A DNA stretch of 64,000 nucleotides from Bacteroidota bacterium (lineage in GTDB: Bacteria; Bacteroidota; Bacteroidia; NS11-12g; UBA955): assembly GCA_025354385.1 (NCBI GenBank), contig JANXMZ010000061.1, positions 29,661 to 93,660 on the forward strand. The letters run 5' to 3'. Made by a program: the position numbers and the translations under genes. Shown here piece by piece: positions 1-8,778 of this stretch. The notes under the pieces are model-generated. The model did not search any database. It worked only from the letters and a program-made list of their open reading frames with translations, and was not told the origin of the DNA. Every line of letters begins with the position of its first letter. Within the stretch, counting starts at the first letter, position 1.

Positions 1-1
1 T

Positions 2-895
2 CTTAAAAGTTTTAGTTCTGAATTAAAAAATGGTATTTATGGCTCTAAAAATGTTGGTATTAATAACGATACAATAGAAGGGTACAATGAAAATTTTTTA
101 AACAGGAAGGATTTTAACCTGTTAAAGATAAATATAATTACTGCTCTGCCCGGGGCAATTACGAAGGTTCCGGTTGCATTAATTCCTTACGAACCCTACA
201 ATAGTATTTCTGCTACAAAATACAGAAGGATTGTAATGGATACTATCAGGTTGCTTCCAATTGATCCTCCAAGTCGTGCAGACGGGCCTTTTGGTTTAAA
301 CAATAAAACCTTTGATATGGACAGTATCAATGAAATAGTTGGCCTGAATACAACAGAAATCTGGACTCTGGTAAATAAAACCCTGGTGGCGCACCCTTTC
401 CATATTCACGATGTGCAGTTTAATATAGTTGAAAAGGGTGGAAAACCTCCCCAGCAATCAGATAGGGGATGGAAAGATGTGGTATTGGTAATGCCGGGTG
501 ATAGTGTAAAATTCATTACAAGGTTTGAAACATTTTCAAACGCCATGGTTCCATATATGTATCACTGCCATTTGCTCCATCATGAGGATGACGGAATGAT
601 GGGAAGTTTTTTGGTAATAGATAAAACTGCTTCTATAACCAAAGCATATAATTCCTTTAACCGGATAGATGTTTATCCAAATCCGGCAATGGATCAAATC
701 ACTTTACAATTTAAAAGTGAAGTGCAATCGGGAGAAATAACAATATTGAATGTTTTAGGTGAAGTTATTACATCGCAGGAAGTAAATAATAAAACAAATA
801 TAACAATGGATGTTTCAGGACTATATGGTGGATTATATATTATCCGGATAAAATCAAACGATCAACTTTATACCCAAAAAATAATTAAACAATGA
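2..895 (+). CDS. Multicopper oxidase, C-terminal part, with T9SS sorting domain (5' end outside window)
   Basis: The reading frame is open from base 2, so the gene starts before the window; the first internal ATG at 236 is not the start. Two copper-ligand clusters typical of the last cupredoxin domain of multicopper oxidases are visible: H-P-F-H-I-H (nt 392-409) and H-C-H-x4-H-x4-M (from nt 563), the Cys being the type 1 copper ligand. The family oxidises Cu(I) or organic substrates and passes electrons to O2. The last ~75 residues form a T9SS type A sorting domain (Y-P-N-P near nt 680), which implies secretion or surface anchoring. The stop overlaps the next start by 4 nt. The substrate cannot be told; copper detoxification is inferred from the neighbours. 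Confidence 0.93.
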   Translation, partial: LKSFSSELKNGIYGSKNVGINNDTIEGYNENFLNRKDFNLLKINIITALPGAITKVPVALIPYEPYNSISATKYRRIVMDTIRLLPIDPPSRADGPFGLNNKTFDMDSINEIVGLNTTEIWTLVNKTLVAHPFHIHDVQFNIVEKGGKPPQQSDRGWKDVVLVMPGDSVKFITRFETFSNAMVPYMYHCHLLHHEDDGMMGSFLVIDKTASITKAYNSFNRIDVYPNPAMDQITLQFKSEVQSGEITILNVLGEVITSQEVNNKTNITMDVSGLYGGLYIIRIKSNDQLYTQKIIKQ

Positions 896-2352
896 AAATA
901 AAATTACTCATCGCAATGGTCAGTATAAGTGTTTTTTCTTATGGGCAAAAACCAGTTTCATGGGGTATGGGCATGGATCTTTCTTCCAATACCTATAGCA
1001 ATATGCACCCCCGTATGACGTTAGACGGCAAGGGGAACCCTATGTTGGTTTGGGGAAGAATGTCTGATGAAGCTGTTTTATTCTCAAGGTGGAACGGCAC
1101 AATGTTCACCACTCCTGTAAAATTAAATCCCCTGTGGTTAAAAGTGGCAAGTGCTAGCTGGATGGGACCGGATATTGCCTCGAAAGGTGATACTGTTTAC
1201 GTAGTGGTTAAAAGGACTCCGGAAGCATCAGACACCAATCACATTTACATTATGACTTCCTTCAACGGGGGTATTTCTTTCTCATCTCCTGTTCTTGTGG
1301 ATTTTATTGCCGACAGCGTTTCCCGTTTTCCCACTGTTACTGTGGATGCCACAGGAAATCCCATAGTTGCTTTTATGAAATTCAATTCATCCTTCCTTAA
1401 ATCGAGATGGGTGGTTACCCGGTCCACAGATTATGGCAAAACATTCTCTGCCGATGTAAGGGCTAGCGGTTACAGCGGGGTAAATGCAGAGGTATGTGAT
1501 TGTTGCCCTGGTGCATTGGTCACTTCAGGCAGTGTCTCAGCAATGTTGTATAGAGACAACCTCAGCAATATCCGCGATATATGGACAGGTATTTCAACGA
1601 ACAACAATGCATCTTTTAAAAATGGCTTTGCTGCCGATAATACCAAATGGAATATTAATTCATGTCCTTCCAGCGGACCAGATGGCGTTATTGCGGGAGA
1701 TTCATTGTATTCTGTCTTCCTGAGTGGGGGAAGTGGGAACTACCGCACTTATTTAAGTAAATCTTCCATCATTAGCGGAGGTGTAAATTCAGTAAAAAGC
1801 CTAACGGGAAATATTGCAGGACTCAGCCAGCAGAATTATCCAAGGATAGCGAATGATGGAAATGCAATGGCCATTGTTTGGAAACAAACTGTCAGCGGTG
1901 GTTCACAACTACCAATTTTATTTACAAATAATCTACTTAAAGGTTTTCCTCCCCAGTATGACACAGTTGATTTAAAAGACATTACCAATGCAGATGTGGC
2001 GATGAGCCAGGGTAATATTTTTGTGGTTTGGCAGGACGACAACTCGGGAACAGTCAAATACCGTAAGGGTACCTATCAGCCATTTGTCTCCAAAATAGAT
2101 AAAATTCTTCAGTCTGATTTTTTGGTTTTCCCCAATCCAGGCAACGAAACCCTTTCCATTCAATTTAATGATGAGATCCAATCGGCGGAAATAAGAGTGA
2201 TGAATACATTGGGTGAAATACAGTTTCAAAATTTACTCACATTTACTGCAAATAAAACCATGCTGGATATTTCCTCTTTAACAAATGGAATTTATATTAT
2301 TCAATTACAAGTAAATGAAAGGGTGATTACCCGGAAATTTATAAAACAATGA
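892..2352 (+). CDS. Secreted BNR/sialidase-like beta-propeller with CDCC motif and T9SS domain
   Basis: This 486-residue protein has an N-terminal signal peptide (hydrophobic residues 3-17, ending S-Y-G-Q) and a body of repeated beta-strand segments resembling BNR/sialidase propellers (for example W-x-G-P-D-I-A and S-x-D-x-G-K-T-F). The C-terminal T9SS sorting domain begins at V-F-P-N-P. A Cys-Asp-Cys-Cys-Pro motif (C202, C204, C205) interrupts the propeller and could bind a soft metal; this is inference. ATGA overlaps at both ends couple it to the multicopper oxidase and the cytochrome/monooxygenase gene. No glycosidase residues were identified, so a sialidase function is not claimed. Confidence 0.85.
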   Translation: MKIKLLIAMVSISVFSYGQKPVSWGMGMDLSSNTYSNMHPRMTLDGKGNPMLVWGRMSDEAVLFSRWNGTMFTTPVKLNPLWLKVASASWMGPDIASKGDTVYVVVKRTPEASDTNHIYIMTSFNGGISFSSPVLVDFIADSVSRFPTVTVDATGNPIVAFMKFNSSFLKSRWVVTRSTDYGKTFSADVRASGYSGVNAEVCDCCPGALVTSGSVSAMLYRDNLSNIRDIWTGISTNNNASFKNGFAADNTKWNINSCPSSGPDGVIAGDSLYSVFLSGGSGNYRTYLSKSSIISGGVNSVKSLTGNIAGLSQQNYPRIANDGNAMAIVWKQTVSGGSQLPILFTNNLLKGFPPQYDTVDLKDITNADVAMSQGNIFVVWQDDNSGTVKYRKGTYQPFVSKIDKILQSDFLVFPNPGNETLSIQFNDEIQSAEIRVMNTLGEIQFQNLLTFTANKTMLDISSLTNGIYIIQLQVNERVITRKFIKQ

Positions 2353-3938
2353 AAAAAACGTATGGTTTAATACTGATATTGGCTTTTTTGAAATTGCAAT
2401 ATTTATGCGCACAAACAGTTACATGGGCGGATGATATTGCCTGTATTACCTATACACATTGCGCAGGTTGCCATAACAACCAGAGCAGTTTAGCGGCCTT
2501 CCCGCTTACCAGTTATCAGGAAGCTTATGCGCAAAGGAATGCCATGAAATATTATTCAACTTATTTATCCATGCCCCCCTACCAGCCTAATACAAGGCAT
2601 CGCAGGTATGTTAATGAAAAGAATATGACCCAACAGGAGATAGGTTTAATTGCAAGTTGGGTAAATTCAGGATGCCCAAGGGGTGATACTGCAAATGAAC
2701 CTCCGTTCCCGGTATTTAATTCAATAAAAAGCACAATTCTTTCCCCCGATGTGTCACTAAAGATGCAGGATTATATTATTCCTTATAATGGTGTAAATTT
2801 TAGGAGATGTTTTATTTTATCGCCTCCCCTCAGTTCTTCTAAACTGATTAAACAAATAGAAGTAATACCCGGAGATCTTTCTGCCATTTATGCAGTATAT
2901 GTATATGCAGATACTTCTTCTATTCCAACCCTGTTAGATTCGGCAGGGAGTGGTTATATGAATTTCGGGGGTACGGGAAGCAATTCTGCTAAACCCTTAT
3001 ATGGATTCGTTCATGGTACCAACCCTTTAAACCTTCCAGGAAATTGTGCATTAAAAATAGATTCCGGTTCAAGATATATTATACAGGTGGAATATGCTGA
3101 AGATGCAGGTGGTAAATTGGATTCTACCAGATTAAATATAAAATATACCAGGGGTGTCGGCAACAGGGCAATAGAAATTGGTGCCTTGCTTCACCATGAT
3201 AAAGACCTGATAAATGGGCCTTTCATAGTTCAACCTGATTCAGTAATTGAATTCCATGAATTTAAAACTCTGAGCAGCGATATTACACTATTTAGTGTCA
3301 GTCCCAACCTTCACCATATATGTACTGATTTTAAGGTTTTTGCTATTCAGCCTGGCAATGATACAGTGCAAATTTTAGAAGTTGAAGATCATGGCGAAAT
3401 CTGGTCTGAAGGGACCTATTTTTCCCAAAATCCTGTGTATTTAAAAAAAGGGACTGAACTGCATGCTATTGCAAATTATGATAACACGCTGTCTAATGGA
3501 AACAATCCAAATAACCCTCCGTTAACAATTAGTCCCGGTTTTGGTGAAACTGACGAACAAATGGTATTTAATTTTTCTTATGCTCCCTATATTACAGGTG
3601 ATGAAAACATAATTTTGGATTCATTCCCACATCCAAAGCATTATGAAAATTGTACCCCAAAGCATAAAGTTTCCAGTATCCCTCCCTGTTTATCTAAAGG
3701 CAATAAAATCATCGTTTATCCAAACCCTGCCACTACAACTCTTTGTATAAATCTTCCTGACAGTTGCCTTTCCGCAAAGCTAACACTTATTAATATGGTT
3801 GGTGAGACAGTTTTATCACAGGATATTTCAAATAATGCAAATCCAAACATAAATATTTCAAATATTGATGATGGTATATATATTATCAGACTTAAAACAA
3901 ACGACATAATAATCACAAATAAATTTATTAAACGATGA
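2349..3938 (+). CDS. Secreted cytochrome c / PHM-like copper monooxygenase fusion with T9SS domain
   Basis: After a signal peptide there is one haem-binding C-A-G-C-H motif (residues 38-42). The central part resembles the copper type II ascorbate-dependent monooxygenase family (PHM/DBM): a His-His pair at 282-283 followed by D-K-D-L, a second His-His at 322-323, and a Y-D-N-T...N-P-N-N-P-P stretch followed by T-D-E-Q-M with Met405. In this family one copper is held by His-His plus His and the other by His-x-His plus Met. Here the usual H-x-H reads N-L-H-H, so that site looks altered. A T9SS sorting domain (V-Y-P-N-P) ends the protein. Gene ends overlap both neighbours by 4 nt. It is probably an extracellular redox enzyme; the substrate is unknown. 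Confidence 0.82.
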   Translation: MKKTYGLILILAFLKLQYLCAQTVTWADDIACITYTHCAGCHNNQSSLAAFPLTSYQEAYAQRNAMKYYSTYLSMPPYQPNTRHRRYVNEKNMTQQEIGLIASWVNSGCPRGDTANEPPFPVFNSIKSTILSPDVSLKMQDYIIPYNGVNFRRCFILSPPLSSSKLIKQIEVIPGDLSAIYAVYVYADTSSIPTLLDSAGSGYMNFGGTGSNSAKPLYGFVHGTNPLNLPGNCALKIDSGSRYIIQVEYAEDAGGKLDSTRLNIKYTRGVGNRAIEIGALLHHDKDLINGPFIVQPDSVIEFHEFKTLSSDITLFSVSPNLHHICTDFKVFAIQPGNDTVQILEVEDHGEIWSEGTYFSQNPVYLKKGTELHAIANYDNTLSNGNNPNNPPLTISPGFGETDEQMVFNFSYAPYITGDENIILDSFPHPKHYENCTPKHKVSSIPPCLSKGNKIIVYPNPATTTLCINLPDSCLSAKLTLINMVGETVLSQDISNNANPNINISNIDDGIYIIRLKTNDIIITNKFIKR

Positions 3939-5326
3939 AAAAAAATCTAATTTTTTGCACATTGCTAATCGGCATTAGTGCCAGACCACTGCTTTCACAG
4001 CAAAGCATTGATTCGTATGTATTCGACTCAAGTAAAAACATTTTTACCATGATTGCTGCTTCTGGTAGTGGCTTATCGTCTGCTGTTGATCTCGATTTTT
4101 ATCCCGATCAATCAAAACGCAGTTTTGAATTATGGATATTAAATCAGGGAACTGCTAATTCAGGCGGAAGTACTGTTATTGTTTCCAATGCCAATAAAAG
4201 CTCCAGAACCTATAAATATGTAAAAGATGGAAATGCCTACCACTTTATGGCCCTGGCAAGTGCTATAGCTTTTGGTGATAGTTTATGGGCTACTAGTGCT
4301 GATATATTAGATGCCAATCACCAAACAGGCCAATATACAGGTCCTACATTATGGTCAAGTGATTTAAATATCTATGGCATCATTGGCAATCCCAGTTCTT
4401 CGCAAGTGAATGGAAGTCATTTGGATATGATTCATCAAAGTCCGTATAGCAAAGGTATTGCGTTTGAAAAAGATTTGGTCTATTGGGTGTTGGATGGCTT
4501 TGAAGGAAACCTGAAAAGATATGACTATGTGCAGACGCATCAACCCGGTGGTTCAGACCATAGCGCAGGTAAAGTGAGGGTTTATAACGATTTTCAGTTT
4601 ACCAAACACCCTTCTCTGCCAAGCCATATAGTTATTGATGATAAAAAGAAATATCTATATGGCTGCGACCCTATTGGTAAAAGGATTTTCAGGGTGGATA
4701 TTACCTCAGGTTCTGATGCAGGACAGGGTACAAAAGTAAATAATGAACTACTTCAGGAATATGAAGTTTATAGTGGTTTGGAAATAAAAGATATTGTAAC
4801 TACAGGTCTGACAAGTCCCGTTGGGATTGATATTTATGGTGACAGGCTTATAGTTACCGATAATGGAACTGACGAAATTATTATTTATAATATTTCTGAT
4901 AATTTCAAAGAGGTAGGCCGGATAAAACTTAAATACATTGCAAAGCCGGACCCAATGGGTTTAAAAGTTGGCCCAGACGGAAAGATATATTTTGTTGATA
5001 AGACCAATAAAAGGGCCTATATGATTGATAATATGAATGTATGGCCTCTTGCAGTGGAAGATACAAAAGCACCTATTGCACTACTCGTTTATCCTAATCC
5101 TTCCAATGATTATGTTTCTATCCAGAATAAAAATGCCGATATAATTATTCAAACAGTCAATATTACTGATATTTATGGAAGAAGTGTTTTACAACTTGAT
5201 ATAAATTCAACTGATGAGTTGACTAAAATAGATATTTCCAACCTGGCTTCCGGTCAATATTTAATCACCCTAAAGACGGATAAAGGCATTAGCACACAAA
5301 AAATAAGTAAATATGACATTCAATAA
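3935..5326 (+). CDS. Secreted NHL/SMP-30-like beta-propeller with T9SS domain
   Basis: This is a 463-residue protein with a signal peptide (residues 1-22, ending L-L-S-Q-Q). Its repeats have the look of NHL or SMP-30 propellers, for example L-T-S-P-V-G-I-D-I-Y-G-D-R-L-I-V-T-D and G-L-K-V-G-P-D-G-K-I-Y-F-V-D. The T9SS sorting domain starts at V-Y-P-N-P near residue 387. It is translationally coupled to the preceding cytochrome/monooxygenase gene (4-nt overlap) and overlaps the next gene by 14 nt. No catalytic residues are recognised. A surface-exposed binding or lactonase-like role is possible but not shown. Confidence 0.82.
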   Translation: MKKNLIFCTLLIGISARPLLSQQSIDSYVFDSSKNIFTMIAASGSGLSSAVDLDFYPDQSKRSFELWILNQGTANSGGSTVIVSNANKSSRTYKYVKDGNAYHFMALASAIAFGDSLWATSADILDANHQTGQYTGPTLWSSDLNIYGIIGNPSSSQVNGSHLDMIHQSPYSKGIAFEKDLVYWVLDGFEGNLKRYDYVQTHQPGGSDHSAGKVRVYNDFQFTKHPSLPSHIVIDDKKKYLYGCDPIGKRIFRVDITSGSDAGQGTKVNNELLQEYEVYSGLEIKDIVTTGLTSPVGIDIYGDRLIVTDNGTDEIIIYNISDNFKEVGRIKLKYIAKPDPMGLKVGPDGKIYFVDKTNKRAYMIDNMNVWPLAVEDTKAPIALLVYPNPSNDYVSIQNKNADIIIQTVNITDIYGRSVLQLDINSTDELTKIDISNLASGQYLITLKTDKGISTQKISKYDIQ

Positions 5327-6047
5327 ACACCTGCAACTTATTATCACCCCACTATACTCTAAAGGAGTATTTATTATCCTCCTTATTTTGTTTAAATTTA
5401 GTGGATTGTATGCCCAGCTTACATTCCCAAATGGAAATTCATTGAATTTAGTAACAAATGTTTCATTTATGTATGAAGAAACTGTGATTAAATTCCATAC
5501 AGGTAAATTTAAAGTATCGGATTATAATTGGATGAAAGTTTCTGATTCAATTAATCAAAACTGGTGGGTATCCTCTTGCTTCAATGGGGAGTGCAAAGGG
5601 GATTTGCCTTTTAATGGTGATTTTATAATGGATTACGGATATAATGATACAACTGGATTTATAGCATTCCATGTTAATACAAAAGATTCGTCCGGAACTT
5701 CTAAAATAGCTTATAGTGTTCAAAATAAATCTGACTTTTCTGATGTGGCCACACTATTTTACACTATTACCTATAATTATGTGAACGGTATTATTCATAC
5801 TTCAAGCCTGCATTTTAAGGTATACCCCAATCCTGTGTCAGATTACTTCGTTCTGGACAATCCAGAAGAGTTAAAGATTCAGGATATACATGTTTATGAT
5901 ATAATGGGAAGGGAGCAAAAGGTGGAATTAGACTTTTCAAAATCAAATCAAATAGCCATAAATGCAAAAGCCCTTAAATCAGGGGTATGGTTCTTAAGTT
6001 TTCAAACTGCTGATGGGGTTTATAATCAGAAAATCATTAAAGAATAA
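5313..6047 (+). CDS. Small secreted protein with T9SS domain, function unknown
   Basis: This 244-residue protein has a signal peptide at about residues 15-35 (hydrophobic, ending L-Y-A-Q). A roughly 120-residue domain of unknown fold follows, then a T9SS sorting domain starting V-Y-P-N-P. The ATG used here overlaps the end of the preceding gene by 14 nt, so it is the last member of the overlapping five-gene set of secreted proteins. I do not recognise the N-terminal domain. It contains two cysteines close together (S-C-F-N-G-E-C), which could form a disulfide or bind metal. Confidence 0.75.
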   Translation: MTFNKHLQLIITPLYSKGVFIILLILFKFSGLYAQLTFPNGNSLNLVTNVSFMYEETVIKFHTGKFKVSDYNWMKVSDSINQNWWVSSCFNGECKGDLPFNGDFIMDYGYNDTTGFIAFHVNTKDSSGTSKIAYSVQNKSDFSDVATLFYTITYNYVNGIIHTSSLHFKVYPNPVSDYFVLDNPEELKIQDIHVYDIMGREQKVELDFSKSNQIAINAKALKSGVWFLSFQTADGVYNQKIIKE

Positions 6048-6069
6048 AAGCTAATAAACTATAAAAGCA

Positions 6070-6633
6070 ATGTTGGAAACATTTCACATAAAAAACATGG
6101 TTTGTTTGCGCTGTATAAGGGTGGTGGATGAGGCTTTAAACAGGGAAGGATTCTATGTGAAATCTGTTGACATGGGCTTTGCTGTTATAGAGACTGAAGC
6201 CCTGAACAAAAAAAAACTTTCAAAAGTCCTTAACGACAATGGCTTTGAGTTACTAGAAGGAAAAACTTCCAAACTAATCAAGGATTTGAAAACCTTTATT
6301 GTGCAATTCATACGTTCAGGAAAACTTGAAAATGAAAAGCTGAAATTTTCGGCTGTATTGGAAAAAAAATTCGGGAAAAGTCTTGGGTATCTGGGCAAAC
6401 TATACTCCCAGGCAGAAAATAATACACTGGAAAAGTACATTCTGGCTCAAAAAATAGAATATGTAAAAGAGTTAATTGTTTACAACGAATTGACCCTAAC
6501 GGAAATTTCATTTCAACTGGGATACAGTAGCGTTACCCATTTAAGCAGCCAATTCAGGCAGGTAACCGGATTTTCCGCCACTCAGTTTAAAACATTAAAA
6601 AAACATCACCGGAAATCAATTGATCAACTTTAA
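6070..6633 (+). CDS. Transcription regulator: HMA-like metal-sensing domain fused to AraC-type HTH
   Basis: The protein (187 residues) begins with a ferredoxin-like heavy-metal-associated domain carrying N-M-V-C-L-R-C (C12, C15), the Cu(I)/Hg(II) binding motif of copper chaperones. The C-terminal ~70 residues are an AraC/XylS helix-turn-helix (L-T-E-I-S-F-Q-L-G-Y-S-S-V-T-H-L-S-S-Q-F-R). The direct inference is a regulator that senses thiophilic metal through its own chaperone-like domain, unlike the MerR-type CueR or the CopY/CsoR repressors. It lies between the secreted copper proteins and the efflux genes; candidate binding sites start 20 nt after its stop. Confidence 0.88.
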   Translation: MLETFHIKNMVCLRCIRVVDEALNREGFYVKSVDMGFAVIETEALNKKKLSKVLNDNGFELLEGKTSKLIKDLKTFIVQFIRSGKLENEKLKFSAVLEKKFGKSLGYLGKLYSQAENNTLEKYILAQKIEYVKELIVYNELTLTEISFQLGYSSVTHLSSQFRQVTGFSATQFKTLKKHHRKSIDQL

Positions 6634-6651
6634 TATTAAACATAATTGCGT

Positions 6652-6690
6652 AATTGTATAACATTTGAAATTCTTGGTAGTACGACCTTT
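6652..6690 (+). promoter_or_regulatory. Candidate operator/promoter region of the metal efflux operon
   Basis: This region holds AATTGTATAACA (6652-6663) and, 28 nt further on, GTACGACCTTTG (6680-6691), upstream of the HMA-MauE gene. Related copies lie at 7471, 17389 and 17470. Direct-repeat half-sites suit an AraC-type regulator. The GAccTTTG part is also one base off the TAnnTTTG -7 element. This is inference from recurrence only. Confidence 0.4.
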
Positions 6691-6710
6691 GTGGTATATA
6701 TTTTTATAAA

Positions 6711-7433
6711 ATGAAACATACCTATCAAATAACCGGAATGACTTGTGGAAGTTGTGAAGCTAAAGTGAAAACAGCCTTACTTTCCTTACCTGATGTTGCG
6801 GCAGTCGAAGTTTCTAAAGAAACAAACCGGGCAATTATCACTATGGATAATCATATCGCCTTACCAGATTTTCAAAATGCACTTGGGGGAATAAATGCCA
6901 AATACCGGATTTCTGCAATTAACCCTATTGAAACTGTTGAAATGGCTAAATCCTGGCTGCATACTTATAAGCCATTATTGTTAATTATAGCTTTCATTAT
7001 GAGTGTTTCACTAATTACATCTTCAAATGGCTTAACCCTTAATGCAATGAAATGGATGAACAGTTTTATGGCTGGCTTTTTCATCGTATTTTCTTTTTTC
7101 AAGCTACTTAATCTCAAGGGCTTTGCAGAAAGCTATGCCATGTATGATATTATCGCAAAAAAAGCAAAAGTTTATGGGTACCTGTATCCCTTTATTGAAC
7201 TTACATTGGGTTTTGCATACCTCACTCATTTCAACCCTCTGTTTGTGAATATAGCTACAGTTGTAATTATGGGAATTAGTTCTATCGGTGTCATTAAAAG
7301 TGTATTGGATAAAAGGGCCATAAAGTGTGCCTGTTTAGGTGATGTATTCAATCTGCCTATGAGCACTGTTACTATCATTGAAGATTTAGCAATGACAGGA
7401 ATGGCAGTATACATGTTGCTTATAATCAATTAA
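6711..7433 (+). CDS. HMA domain fused to MauE/DoxX-like membrane protein
   Basis: This is a 240-residue protein. Residues 1-68 are a heavy-metal-associated domain with the canonical M-T-C-G-S-C motif (C12, C15). The remainder has four hydrophobic segments (about 84-104, 115-130, 158-178, 180-197, roughly) like MauE/DoxX redox membrane proteins, with a conserved K-C-A-C-L-G motif (C206, C208) in a loop before the last segment. A plausible role is accepting Cu(I) in the cytoplasm and handing it on, or reducing periplasmic thiols. The gene starts the efflux operon, 77 nt after the HMA-AraC regulator, with candidate operators in the gap. Confidence 0.85.
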   Translation: MKHTYQITGMTCGSCEAKVKTALLSLPDVAAVEVSKETNRAIITMDNHIALPDFQNALGGINAKYRISAINPIETVEMAKSWLHTYKPLLLIIAFIMSVSLITSSNGLTLNAMKWMNSFMAGFFIVFSFFKLLNLKGFAESYAMYDIIAKKAKVYGYLYPFIELTLGFAYLTHFNPLFVNIATVVIMGISSIGVIKSVLDKRAIKCACLGDVFNLPMSTVTIIEDLAMTGMAVYMLLIIN

Positions 7434-7470
7434 AACTATTTCTAAAACCAATAACCTGAAACTATACCCC

Positions 7471-7481
7471 TTTGTAAGACC
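7471..7481 (+). promoter_or_regulatory. Candidate half-site of the copper-locus motif
   Basis: TTTGTAAGACC lies 20 nt before the annotated TolC-family start and resembles ATTGTATGACC at 17390. It could be an operator half-site for an internal promoter. This is weak, a single site. Confidence 0.25.
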
Positions 7482-7500
7482 CGTGAAAACCCATCAATAA

Positions 7501-8778
7501 ATGAATAAGATAAATGCAAATAATATTTCAGGGTTGATTAAAGCCGGGTTAAATTTTTTATTGAAGATGTTGAAATCAATGTTTAAGCACCAGAAATCAT
7601 GTTGTAAAGTTGTATTGTTTATTTTTACCATGCTTATGCATTCTAATACCAATGGGCAAAAAATGATGACGTTGAAGGTGATTTTAGACAGCAGTTTCAT
7701 TTACAGCCCCTCCTTAAAGGCAGCCAACAGCACGATAGAACAGCAACAACAACTTGTTAAATCATCTATCAACCTTCCACCGCCAGAAATACTTGTACAA
7801 AACCCTACTGGTCAATTTTACACAATTGGTGTGCAACAGATTTTTGATTTTCCTACTATTTATGTTGCACAAAAAAAAATACAAAAGGAGAATGTAAAAT
7901 TAGCTGAAACTGAAAGAAAGTTGACCCAAAGCGATGTAAAATACCAGGTGAGTATTTTGTATAGTGAGTTGCAATACCAGCTTGAATTAGTGAAACTTTT
8001 AAAAAGACAAGACAGTGCGTATCAAAAAATAGCAGAAAATGCAGAAAGGGCCTTTAATGCGGGAAATATTGATTTTATACAAGCTAGTTATTCCAAGGTA
8101 CAGGCAGGACAGGTAAAATCAAATCTCATTTTAGCTGAAGCCAACTATAAAAGCATACTTGAAAACCTTAAAATACTGTGTAATATCAAATCAGATTTTT
8201 TACCTGACAGCATAGTTGTTTATGAGGAGAAAATGATATTTGAGGGGGATACTGGCATCAGTCAAAATAGCTCCATGCTATATGTCAGGCAGCAAATTGC
8301 AATCAATGAAAGGAAATTGCAATTGGAAAAACAAAAGACCCTTCCGGGCTTTACAGTGGCATTTTTGAATCAGGGAAATAAAACAACCATCAATCAGAAC
8401 AGGTTTTATGCAGGTTTGCGCATACCCTTGTGGTTTTGGCAATACAAAGGCAATATAGAAGCGGCCAGAAGCAAAGTGGATGTGAGCAGGTACAATGCAG
8501 ACGCCAATAGTTTAAGATTAGCTACTGAAATGCAATCGGCCTATACAAAATATGTGGCTTATCGGCAAGCGTTAGGTTTATACAGGTCTGATATATTACA
8601 ACAGGTAGGTTCGCTAACCAATGCTTCCAATCGTTTTTTTGCATCAGGTAATACTTCTTACACCGATTTTCTAAGAAACTTAAATGATATTTCTGAAATA
8701 CGAAAAAACTATCTTTTAACAGTGAAGAACTTTAACCAAACCATTATATATATCGACTATTTAACAGGGAATTTATGA
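7501..8778 (+). CDS. TolC-family outer membrane efflux protein (CusC/CzcC-like)
   Basis: The protein has the long amphipathic helices of TolC-type channels (Q-x-x-Y-Q-L-E-L-V-K-L-L, repeated A-E-A-N-Y-K style heptads) in two halves. It is followed directly by MFP and RND genes, so it should be the outer-membrane exit duct of the tripartite metal pump. The first ATG is at 7501, but the signal peptide (K-V-V-L-F-I-F-T-M-L-M-H-S ending N-T-N-G-Q) sits at residues 36-54; an internal ATG at 7579 would give a normal leader and is the likelier start. The stop overlaps the MFP start by 4 nt. Confidence 0.88.
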   Translation: MNKINANNISGLIKAGLNFLLKMLKSMFKHQKSCCKVVLFIFTMLMHSNTNGQKMMTLKVILDSSFIYSPSLKAANSTIEQQQQLVKSSINLPPPEILVQNPTGQFYTIGVQQIFDFPTIYVAQKKIQKENVKLAETERKLTQSDVKYQVSILYSELQYQLELVKLLKRQDSAYQKIAENAERAFNAGNIDFIQASYSKVQAGQVKSNLILAEANYKSILENLKILCNIKSDFLPDSIVVYEEKMIFEGDTGISQNSSMLYVRQQIAINERKLQLEKQKTLPGFTVAFLNQGNKTTINQNRFYAGLRIPLWFWQYKGNIEAARSKVDVSRYNADANSLRLATEMQSAYTKYVAYRQALGLYRSDILQQVGSLTNASNRFFASGNTSYTDFLRNLNDISEIRKNYLLTVKNFNQTIIYIDYLTGNL

